A DNA stretch of 64,000 nt from Undaria pinnatifida (lineage: Eukaryota; Sar; Phaeophyceae; Laminariales; Alariaceae). The translations under genes were made by a program, and so were the position numbers. The stretch spans positions 15,863,223 to 15,927,222 of the forward strand of contig JABAKD010000008.1 in the NCBI GenBank assembly GCA_012845835.1, in the 5' to 3' direction. The first letter of the stretch is position 1. The number at the start of each line of letters is the position of its first letter. Below the pieces are notes generated by a model that was not told the DNA's origin, did no database searches, and saw only the letters and a program-made list of their open reading frames with translations. Below, piece after piece: positions 32,765-43,300 of this stretch.

Positions 32765-33100
32765 GATCGCCTTGTGGTGGTTTGTTGGCACCAGGATCGG
32801 GTGCGGGGGGAAGATCTACAAGCAACATGCTGCGGCATCCGAGGGTGGGATGCCTTTTCGACCTTGTGTATTTGCCCAAGTTCCCTTCAATATGCAAAAC
32901 TGTTCCGACTATTGACATTGTGGTGGAATGCGAAGTGCAATATGTGATATAACACGTGATATCCAATATCCAACGACACCAAAAAAATTCCACGTGTGTG
33001 GCGGCATCATGCTGAATCTCACGAAAGACATGCAGCAGCAGTATTGCTTCGTGCGATATGCGTTGAAGTGACAATATGTTTCCCAAATCTCATATCGATA

Positions 33101-33870
33101 GGTACTGGGGTGGTCAATACTGTTCAACCATCCAATATCGATCACTATTACTCAGACAATATTAGAGATTTTGCATCTATCAATACGTATTGCCGTTATC
33201 AATATGGAAACAACAAAAAAATCAATACTGGTTGATATTCCAATATGCTATCGAATGAACTTATTGATATGACTTGCGACGTCAATACAAGTCGATGTAC
33301 TCATTCTGATAAGTGTTGTTTCCGCCGATATGTCAGCAACTGTTGACTTGATATGTATTGCTCCGCACAGTATGTCTGCAGAAGCGCTATCAATACCTAT
33401 TGGGGCGGCCAATACGGCGGACACGGCAATAGGTTCGTATGCGTATTGCAATATGATATTGCATATCGTCCAGGGTGTGATATCTATAGGTACTGGGGTG
33501 GTCAATACTGTTCAACCATCCAATACCGATCACTATTACTCAGACAATATGAGAGATTTTGCATCTATCAATACGTATTGCCGTTATCAATATGGATACA
33601 ACAAAAATTTCAATACTGGTTGATATTCCAATATGCCATCAAATGAACTTATTGATATAACTTGCGACGTCGATACCAGTCGATGTACTCATTTTGACAA
33701 GTGTTGTTTCCGCCGATATGTCAGCAACTGTTGACTTGATATATATTATATGTATTGATCCGTACAATATGTCTGCAGAAGCGCTATCAATACATATTGG
33801 GGCGGCCAATACGGTGGACACGGCAATAGGTTCGTATGCGTATTGCAATATGATATTACATATCGTCCAG
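33101..33870. repeat. 388-bp tandem repeat made of CAATAY boxes
   Basis: GGTACTGGGGTGGTCAATAC begins at 33101 and again at 33489, and both copies run through GCGTATTGCAATATGATATT. The period is 388 bp. Box density is highest here: between 33111 and 33200 alone there are five CAATAY boxes and one GTATTG. CAATACGTATTG is itself a palindrome. Open frames at 33330-33646 exist on several frames at once and are by-products. Confidence 0.8.
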
Positions 33871-33879
33871 AGCCAGAAA

Positions 33880-35120
33880 AAATATATATTTCGTCATTTT
33901 CCCCTATAGTGACGTTGCAAGCCCGGAATCTTTCAGCAAATAACCCCCAGGAAATGCTTGGATTTTTTTTGGCTAAACTATCGGCTTTCAATTGTCATCG
34001 GTCTTGGTCCATTTTCCCTTTTGTTTGGCTTCTGAGTCTGCCTCTTTTGCGCGCAGACGGCACGAAGGCACAAACCAAGCTCTGCTAGCCGCGGTATCAA
34101 CGTGTCCCAACCACAGCAGAACAGCCTGTAATCGGCAATGCACAAAGCAGCAAAATATACCAGGATATACAGCAGTACGCTCGTGCAGACCAGGGTGTGA
34201 CCACACTACAAGCAGACAGGAGCAAGAGAGTCGCTGAGATCCACTATTCGTGTGTACCGTACTTTTTTCTATTGCTTCCTCGCTGTCTTTCTTGTCGCTG
34301 TTTTGAGCACTGCGGTGTGAAACCATAACAACCAATTTTGATGCTTTCCACGTACCACTGACGCTCAGCCTTGTGACGGAAAGGCATGGTCGAGACGCAA
34401 TACATACGTAGGGGGTGACTGACGTGGCCATAATCTCTTTGCTGCCACTTTACAACCACGCACGTTCCACGCCATTACGGGATAGAGGTGGCAACCGGGT
34501 TGTTTTCGTGGAACATGTAGGTGGGGTATTTGTCATGATCAATTCGTATGTTTGCACTACAATCAATCATGGACCTGTTTCCGCTTCACGTAGTAGTTCG
34601 TCTCCGTTCTTTCTTCCTGACCGAGCGCAGCGGGTGGCGAATGCTGCCCGGACCAAAGCGCATATTTAATAGTAATATCTACCGTCGCTGATGTTGCCAG
34701 TGCGCGTCCCTTCGACAGAAACGACGACCGCTTCACGAACTGTTTTCTCTCTACGTGGCGTTGTTGCGGTGGGAAAAAGTATTCTGTGGACGTGAAAGCG
34801 TTCGCGTCGATGGAAGCGACTTCGTCGGTGTTGTTGTTGACCCCTCGTCAACGTTGTTGTCACGCGGCCGTAGCAAACAATTCGCTCCACAATAGTGCCA
34901 TTTGATAACGCGACCCGGAGCACGATCTACACCACTGTATTTTTTTCTTTTGTTGCTTCTTTCTGCAGTGCTGTTGTGTTGGACCTTGTCCACTCCGCGC
35001 GGCCGGGATTACAAAGGATCACTGCTCGCCACACTTCGAATGCAGTGCCGCATTACATATCTGTGTCACCGCAATATTTCGTTCTTTCCTATCTGTGTTT
35101 CGTTTGCCTAACAACAACGT
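33880..35120. other. No gene recognised; possible upstream exons of the 35-kb transposase not found
   Basis: I searched both strands for the N-terminal transposase features seen at 45075-46481 (RMSEASF, LAGGSYLDL-like) and did not find them. A minus frame at 33988-34431 is open but shows no motif. Confidence 0.3.
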
Positions 35121-35123
35121 TAG

Positions 35124-35867
35124 GAAAAGAGCGATCGCCAAGCGATTACTGGTTGCGTCGGCTGCTTGGACGGTCTCAACGTCAAGACGGAGGCACCCGC
35201 GCTTACCAACGTCTTGACCGTCACTCGGTACTTCTCTGGAGCGGAAATCTGCTATAGCCTGAACGTTCAGTCTTTTGCAACGGCGAAGGGCAAATTTTTG
35301 TGCATGTCGTGCAAAGTACCAGGGTCAACTCACGACTGGACGGCGTACGTAAGTTCCCAGGTATCGGGGGCCGTCGACAATTTGCCCGACGGCTACTACA
35401 TCTTGGGGAATGCGGCCTACCCCCTCAGCGACAAGCTGTGGACGCCTTACCTTGGGAGAGGTCTGGATCCCGAGCTCGACTCGTTCAACTTCCACCTTAG
35501 CCAGCTTCGCATTAAGGTAGAGCAAACCTTCGGCATCCTTGTGCAGAGGTGGGGTATTCTGTGGAAACCATTCCGGATCTCCTTCGACCGACGCCCCAAG
35601 CTCATCCGCGCCTTGTTTCACTTGCACAACTTCTGCATCGACGAGGGATCTCAACTCATCCGCCGGGAGCACGAGAAGAAAAAAAATCGACGATGCCGCC
35701 CGATCCTCAACATCGAAAGCAGTCTCCCCGCGGAGTACCAAAACCCACAGCTAAAGCGCCCCAGGCGAAGTGGCGAAGTAGAAACGCGGAGAAGCATCAT
35801 GCTTAGCCTACAGCGAGTTGGACAGGGCCGACCTGAGCGTAACAAGCGTCGAAACATGCCGCGGTAG
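35124..35867 (+). pseudogene. PIF/Harbinger-type transposase, C-terminal exon (5' truncated)
   Basis: About 247 codons ending TAG at 35865, entered through a probable acceptor TTAG at 35120-35123 with CTAAC upstream. It reads GCVGCLDGLNVKTEAP (first catalytic Asp, codon 35169), NVQSF, APG/VPGSTHDW, DGYYILGNAAYPLSDK, FNFHLSQLRIKVEQTFGIL (Glu codon 35520) and a basic tail. This order matches the DDE_Tnp_4 domain of Harbinger transposases, which cut and paste DNA with a D-D-E triad. The middle Asp, expected in GDAAYPL, is Asn (codon AAT at 35409). The related copy at 50822 keeps Asp here. With no N-terminal exons found and this substitution, I call it inactive, although the frame is otherwise intact. 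Confidence 0.85.
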
Positions 35868-35869
35868 GC

Positions 35870-37900
35870 GTGGGGCTGTGTTTTTCTTCGTACTTGTACT
35901 CGGGACACCAGCGGGGTCGAGTGTAGCGTGTTTTTCTGTTCAGTTCTTCGCATATGTATTATTGTTCGTTCCTGGTGGGCATGGTAGTACGAGCGAAGAG
36001 AAACATTGTCCTCATCGGACTTGCACCGTGAGCGCATGCTTGTCTCTGCTACAATATACAAAAAACCTCGTATGTATATACCTGGTACGTTTTGTTTTGG
36101 TTCCCATTTTTTTGCATCGTGTACATGTGCATGCACCTTCGCCTTGAGCGTGTTAACATTAGTTTCTTTTGACATGTTATGAGAACGGACGGTTTTTTTT
36201 AGAAAGCAACCCAATTGTGTATAACTCCCAAAAAAAATTTGACAGTCCTGTGGGGCTGTACAGCAGCCTTCGAATGAGCTGTCGCTCAGGCTGGAAGTCC
36301 TCGGCATCGCCTTGGTAGCCAGCATCTAGAGAAATCACACTAGAGCCAGCGTATATCGCTTTTTGCGCCCACCCGAAGGCACGAGATGGAGCATGGCCAT
36401 TCTGACGAGCTCCTCTCACAGGGCTGGTCAAGGGGTTTCGCAGGATCATTTCGGTTCTCTGATACACCACATGGTTCTGGATAACGCTTGGTTCTCATTT
36501 TAGGCTCCGTTCCCATTTTTCTGAAAACTCTGTTACTGTTATGTTTTTCCGCCTTCGTATCGCATCACATAATCTAATCCTTCCTGAAGTGTACGCATGA
36601 TGCCATGAGTGCGCTCTGGGTAATATTTTGGGCTCACTCTGTGGTTGACGTTGTTTTTTCTTTGATTGTTTCTTCGTGAATGTTTTTTTTTTGTTTTTGC
36701 TTTGTCACACTCGTGTTTTTGTGTGTAGTCGTCTTCTTGGTCGTCTACCAGCCTCAGTCAAGCATAGAACGACCAGCGAAATGCAAGCTCGCCTTCAATG
36801 CACTCGGCCTACGCCCCAGGTGCCTGCGTGTTATCGCTGTTATAATTTGCTTTTTGCCCGTTGCGCGTCTACCTGCGCCCTAAGCGCATGTTTGTATGTT
36901 TCAAGGTTGACATCCCTTGTCTTCTTTTCGCCTTGGGATCAAACGTCCTCATTTCCTGATGTGTTTGGATCGGTGTATGTACAACATGTTATACCTGGGA
37001 TACGTCCATCGTGGATGCGATGGTGGCTGTTCGGTTTGTACCCCTTCACCATATTTGTTGTGGCCCTTGCCGTGGTACTGTTGGAGGTGATTAGCTAGTA
37101 GTGTAGACTAAATGATGTTTTGTTTTATCGTCTGTTTCTTTCCTATTTTTATCTTGTAATGTTTGGTTGGTGTTGTCGGTTCAACAACAGCAGAACATAG
37201 GGCTCATATAAATCACCACCAACGTTGTCCTCCCGGGATTTGTTTTATGGCAACGCGCCTGCTATGAAATTTTGTTCATTTGTGTCCTTTTGTCGTATGT
37301 CTTCGCGCTGAGCGCATGCTTTTCATACCGTGGCCGGCGCAGGAAGGCGTGTTTGTGATGGTGCATCCACTTTTCTGCGGCTTTGGCCGCCATACTCGTC
37401 GACTCCTCTACTTGTCCATGAGTCTGCAACCTTGAACCAAGCCCGTCGCGATGGCCGCGATAGCGCTAAGTGATGATGGTTCGAGGGGATCCAAGTTCTT
37501 TATTAATTCAAGATGCTTTGAGTCTAATGTTGCTCTTGGGGGCTACCTTGTGTTTTCCGCGGGTTGAAATGATTTGGCGTTTCTTGCGCTTAAGGTGTTT
37601 CTTTGCTGTGATTTATTTGCCTGCGCCCGTGACGACCTCGGTCCCGCTCACGCCGCTCCCGGGTTGCTGGCGTGCGTGCCACGGTGGGAGCTTCGATATT
37701 TATCAATATACCACGCTTTTGCCCATTTGGGAAAGGGTGTTCAACACAATAATACATTGTTCTGTCTTCGCTTCCATCTATGGACAATATTGACGCCACA
37801 AAAAAGACTTCCGCTTGCCCGCCAAGACGTCGAGCGACAGCCAACTGCGCAGCATTTCCGCTCTGGGAGCTGCCAATATATTGTTGTTAGTCATGACTAG
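35870..37900. other. No gene recognised; T-rich
   Basis: T-rich plus strand with short frames. Minus-strand 36177-36470 is open for 97 codons and looks coding-like (VYQRTEMILRNPLTSP, AGSSVISLDAGYQGDAED) but lacks an ATG and a recognisable family. Plus frames at 36676-37098 and 37470-37793 are hydrophobic and unconvincing. Confidence 0.3.
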
Positions 37901-37904
37901 CGTG

Positions 37905-38190
37905 TAGTTAGAACCGTTCCGCCATCTGATCTGACGGCTGGTCGGCGAAGTAAAACACTAAAAGAAGTGCCCTCCGTTTACGATGTCGCATGAAATTCAT
38001 CGTTCCATAAAGTGGAACTTGTTACAGGCCCTCTGCATATTATCCTTGTTGATTATGACTAATCTTTATAAGCGCCATTCCACCATCTCATCAGACGGCT
38101 GATCGGACAGAGTCGAAACATGACTAATGTGGGTTGTCTACGTTGTCGGTAAAACACGTTTGTATTTTAAATAATACCTTGTTGAAGGCC
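37905..38190 (+). repeat. Degenerate tandem duplication, about 160 bp
   Basis: CATCTGATCTGACGGCTGGTCGG near 37925 recurs as CATCTCATCAGACGGCTGATCGG near 38089. ACAGGCCCTCTGC near 38023 recurs as GAAGGCCCTATGCC near 38185. Non-coding. Confidence 0.55.
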
Positions 38191-38628
38191 CTATGCCTTC
38201 CTCTCACGCCAGCGCCCGCGAGCCAATCGTAGGTTTGACTCAGCATTTTTCACGACGCCAGCGAGCCCCCCCTCCCCCCCCCCGCGCGCTTCTCCTCACG
38301 CAACGACCAGGAGAAAAAAACATAGGTATTATGCTGTTGCGCGGTGTTGATTTGTTTTTCAGAACTACCGATGTCCCCAACCAAAAACAATGCTACACAC
38401 CCACGGCTCGCCGCAGTTATATTCTTGGTTTCACGCCTTTCGCCCAAAATCAAAGTGGGTCCTTCTTTTAGTCGTAGGCTGACAGAATGTATGGGGCTGT
38501 TTTTTGGGCATAATGGTTTCGACGCAAAAGGGACACTCCACTGCGGGTAAGTGACATGCCACGAGCGCACACGACCTTTTTTTGTTCCCCATACAAAGTG
38601 ATATACGACAAAACAAATAACAAAAATC

Positions 38629-39560
38629 GACGTACAGTCTAAATAAATGATCAGGATGTAAACAAAATAATACCTATAAATGACACCCATAATTCGCCGA
38701 CAGCGGCATGACGTAGTGGAAACATGAAGGCAAACAATACTCGTGCCCCCCTCCATGCAAAACACGTACCAGCTGCAGACAAAAACACCGACGCCTTGTA
38801 CAGAGAAATATAAATACATTGGTTATCAGTCTGTCGTCGTAACTGAGACGGACGGAAAAAAAAAAATGCCACCCCGCTCATCGACAGCGGCTGGATTTAT
38901 AAGAGACAAACTAAAATACATAATATATATTTCAGTCACCAAAATCCGACTCAACACATAGACAAAAAAAACATCGACATACCGTCGTCGCAAATGGCAA
39001 CCATGGAAAGAAAAAAATCCCACCTAGTTCACCGACAGGGGCATCACAAAAAGGATACACCAAACAAAAAAACTCGCGCCCCCCGCACGACAAGAGTCGT
39101 ACATACTGCAGACATACAACGCCTACTCATCATACATAATCCTGAAAAAAAAACATCGACATGGCGTCGTCGCAGATGGGAAGCACGAAAAAAAAAAAAA
39201 AAAAAAACCCTACCCCAGGGCATCACGAAAAGGATACGCAAAACAAAAATCTCGTGCCCCCCCAACCCCATGAGTCATACATACTGCAGACGAGGAACAC
39301 CGACTCATCATACCGAAAACACAAGATATATGGGCATACCGTCGACGTGGATGACAACGATAAAAGCAAAACAAAATGCCACCCCGTTCACGGACAGCGG
39401 CAGCACTAAAAGGGAACAAAAGCCCAGAATCCATCCCCCACTCACACCGACTCACGTTACAGACAAAAAAAAAGGTGGACGTACAGTCGTCGCAAACGAC
39501 AGGCATGGAGAAAAAGAAAAGAAAATGCCACCTAGTCCACCGACAGCACGCCCTGAAAGA
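38629..39560. repeat. A-rich minisatellite, about 145-190-bp unit
   Basis: CGACATACCGTCGTCGCAAATGG-type blocks lie near 38629 (partial), 38825, 38970, 39152, 39333 and 39475, each followed by AAAAAA, a CACC-GTTCACCGACAG block, and CATACTGCAGAC. The plus-strand 222-codon frame and minus-strand frames across it are carried by the repeat and show no domain. Confidence 0.65.
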
Positions 39561-39687
39561 CAGCCCCTACTCAACACGCGCTTCCCGGTGAGATTACACA
39601 CTACTTGTAAGAAAGTTGACGTTACGATGCCTCACATGAACGCGACCAAACACGAGGCGTGAGAACAATTCACAGCAACAGCTGCAT

Positions 39688-40308
39688 TCACGAACCCGGC
39701 GCGTCGTTGTCCCCCTCCATCGACTTGAGGCCGTCGGCGGCGGCTCCTTTTAGCACCGCGATGAACTCTTCATCGCGCTCAGGTTCGGCCTCCTCTTTTC
39801 GGAGTTCGTCGCGAAGGCGCTTGTACTCCGCTCTTCTTGCCTGCCGCCGATTTTCTCTCGTTGCCACCTCTTTGTCGGCCTCTGCTCTCCCCATCCGATC
39901 TTTCTGAAAACTCATTTCTGCTTCATACTTCTTCAGTGCACGCTCGGTGGCGAGAGCAGCCGGGGCAACTGTGGAAGAAGTCCAGTTTGTCTGCATACCC
40001 TGAAGCTCGCGCCGCACGGCCGGCATGTACTCCGTTATGGATTCCTTCGCCTTCTTTTGACGACGTTTCGATGCTTGTCGGGCTCTTGACTTCTTCTTTA
40101 GTTTGTTCGCCTCCGATCTAGAAGCGTTGCGCCCTCCGATGTTGTCTCCGTCGTCGTCGTCATCCCCGCTCGATTCACCCCCCCCCATCGCTGGATGCAG
40201 TCATTCCCGCTTCCTCCGCAACGTCGTCTGGCATCAACGTCTGAGTTAGCTCAGCAAGCTCGGGGTACTGTACGCTGGCTTCGCGCAAGTAGAAGACGTC
40301 ACTGTCGC
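39688..40308 (-). CDS. Accessory protein exon 5 (charged coiled-coil C terminus; homopolymer frameshift)
   Basis: Acceptor ATTCCAG precedes 40308. Reads DSDVFYLREASVQYPELAEL and MPDDVAEEAG, then a run of nine G (minus strand, 40180-40188). In the entering frame the next codon is TGA; one base fewer would open the long frame GESSGDDDDDGDN, KKKSRARQASKRRQKK, YEAEMSFQKDRMGRAEADK and the stop at 39688. The tail is rich in E, K, R and A, typical of a coiled coil, with two basic clusters. Confidence 0.65.
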
Positions 40309-43300
40309 CTGGAATTTTCAAGCGCGTGTGTGCGAAGGCGTGAGTGGAGGGGAAGGGGGGCGGGGGGTGAATTTATTCCTGTACAGTACAAACCTTGTTC
40401 GTATAAGAGACGCATAGCATGCCCTACGTAGATAATCATCTAATATCTAACCCTGGCACCAAATCGTATCCCCATCTTCAAGTACATGCGCTGTACCTAA
40501 AACGCCACATACAACACAAACGAGTTGTACCCGCCATCTCGCGCCCCTCATAAGGGCCGTCGCGACGTTGTAAGCACAAGCGAGGAGTACGCGACGCTAT
40601 TTGAAAGAAAGAAGCAACCACATGTTGGCATTATGTGACAGAAAGGAAGCAACAGCGGCGTCGGCAGACTACGAGACCGAGAGTATAATATCAATACGCC
40701 TGTAACAGTTAGGCATAGAAGAATCAACAACGCAATAATACGATACCAGCAGCAGCAAAAAAGGGGCAGCCAGAACATAGAACACAACCAATTCAGCCGG
40801 ACCAGGTACACCTGGAAAAGCAGTATAAAGCAAGAACACGCATCGAAAATAGGCAGCAGCAATTAGGAGACTAGACAGAAAGTAGGTTTCACTTTTTCTG
40901 CGAACTGCCTCAATCTCGAAGGCCTTTAATAATACTCTAAAGCAGACTACTCCGTGATAGATTGGCGATATGGTCGCATGACACACAAAAAACAACAAAA
41001 AAAATGAATTCCAGCCTCTACAGCAGGGAGGAGTGGCAGCAAGAAGAGCCACGTAAATCGTTTCCCAACCAGCAGCGCAGCAGAGACACGCGGCTTAACG
41101 CAGCAGCAGAGCAGGGGACACAAGGCGGCAAGCAGGGGGCAGACTACCGGTAGACAGAAAATACATACGGTGTGGTAACATGGCATACACGAGGCGTCAG
41201 GTAAATTTGTCAGGTGCACGAAGACAGACTAGGCAGAAGGCACTTTTTTTATATGCGATATGTAATTAGAACACAAAAAACGACATCGCTGCCACATAAT
41301 ATAGCGTGCACAGCAACAAGCGGCAGCAGCAACAAAAACGAACGTCTGCAGTCCTGGTTATGTAACATCTTCAAATTACAGTGAAGACAAAATTGGGCAA
41401 GCACCAGGCTGATGCCGGTACTACCGCGCGCACCTCCAACCATCGGCAAGTACCCACCGCAGCTCCTTGCCATTACCCCACCCGGCGGCACGCTACTATC
41501 ACCTGAGCAGAAGTTCCAGAAAGGTTCGCCCATCCCTGATTTCTCGAAATTTGTCACCACGGTGCCCAACTTCTTGCGAGTGCCGTTGTACATGTCTAGC
41601 AGTTTGCCGGGCGTTATTTTCGGCTGATAGCAAGTTCCAGGGTCCAGGAACACGAACTGAGCGTCTTCCGATATGCGGAAATCATCCTACCGGAGGAAGA
41701 GGACAGTAGTGCGGGCTCAGCTTGGTACTATCCGCGGAAGTTGACATCACGGACAGGGGAGCAATGCACTCGCACGTATTATAATAAAAAAAAAATACTC
41801 CAGCTGTGAGATCGAATTTTGTCCAAACTCATCGTTGCAAGCTGTGTATCATACATGAGCTGAAAGGGTGACGCGTCGGTGCAATAGTTGCTACATGTAT
41901 GTATACCAGGTATGAGACACACGCACGACTACATTCACACTGGGTGAGTATTTGATGCTGCATGCGGCGAATGAAGTTGCCAACGCGTATGCCAGGTGTT
42001 GTTTGCCGACAATTTGATCAACACGAGCATAACCGTTTGCCAGGAGTGGCAGCCGGCCAGATCATGTAAAAACGCCACTTCCCGAGCCTCGCGCGATGCC
42101 ATCCCCTCCCACCTTGTGTGTTCCTCTCACCGGTGTGTTGGGATCTCTGAAAGCGGAGGCGAGGTCCACCCACACGCTCCTTTTGGCACCAACGGCACCC
42201 ACGTCGAGTTCGGCCCTCGACGCCTGAGCTTCGGACGCGATCATCCGTGGTCTGAACTCCGGGAGCACCATGATGTTGACAAGACGCGGCAGGCAATTTT
42301 TTGTCTTCCTGTTGTTAGTCGGCGCACCTTGGGAAATATCTTCATCAGACGGACCATCATTGTCTTCCCCGCCGCTCTTCTTCAGGGCATCCAAAGTCTG
42401 CCCACGCCGTATTTCTTCCCCTCGAAAAGGATGTCGTCGCTCTGTTTCTGCGCGGGCAACCCGTTCCGCATCATCGTCCGCATTGCTATCAGCGCACCAG
42501 GCGAGATGTCAGAGTCGCCTTCATCTCCCGGGTTCTCGCCTGCGCGGGTGTTACAAAGGCGGTTGGGACGTCAATCGATGACGACCTACATAATATTGCA
42601 CGGAAAGAGGACTGCGAAAAGCACCAGTAAACGTTGTGTTTCGTACGACGTACAGGCGAAAGCCCTTGAGATGGTGGTACGCGTACAAAGGTTGACCTGT
42701 ACGTGTGCCACCCATTCCTTCATCACGGGCATGTGTTCCTGCAGCGTATGTATGATGGTGGGAACGAGGTGTGCTTGTCGTTCCGTGTGTTGAATTTAAA
42801 TACCCCCGGGAAAAAAAAAATTACAACGAGAGCGCAGCAGCAGCAGCGTGCAAACCAACAAGAAAGCACACAAGAAACAATGGCGCGACTGCAACGCCTA
42901 AACCAAGTATCTGGTACAATGGAGTGGGTGGGTCGTGGTTGGTGGTTGCTTAGTGGGTGGCTCGCCCGCTTCCCGAGATAGCGGATGATCGTACACCATA
43001 ACGACACTCCTCCCGTTACCCAACGGGTCCTCCACACTCAATGACCGACCAACTAACTGCTCCTCTCGTACCGGTATACTGACGTACGTGCTGCTGCACT
43101 GCTATATTGCTGTATTGGATTGGTCGGTGCGTGGTGGGTGGGTGGATTTTGCGCTGGATGGTCTTATCGCAACTACGAAGCAAACACATCTGTTTGCTGC
43201 TGTACGCACTGCTGTTCTGCTGTTGGTAAGGTGGTTGGGTTGGATGGTGGGTAGATGGCTTGGCCGCCCGGTGTTTGGGTCGTGTGGCACGTGGGTGCGT

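Larger units (their letters stand above)
28583..33098 (-). mobile_element. Tandem unit 2 with broken hAT-like transposon
   Basis: Direct copy of 23947-28582, about 4.52 kb, with the same internal order. Differences are mainly small indels in A-runs and CAATAY arrays and a missing second copy of the ACGACGAAAAATTTAAA segment that is doubled in unit 1 at 24723-24800. Its right edge runs directly into the 388-bp repeats at 33101. Confidence 0.8.

Noticed and set aside
38250-38819. 189-codon minus-strand hydrophobic ORF
   Set aside because: No recognisable family, overlaps the edge of the minisatellite, and biased composition explains its length.
38994-39662. 222-codon lysine-rich plus-strand ORF
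   Set aside because: Entirely within an A-rich minisatellite; the frame follows the repeat and not a protein fold.
41996-42793. 265-codon plus-strand frame
   Set aside because: It lies opposite exon 3 of the accessory gene, which has splice sites and phase continuity on the minus strand.
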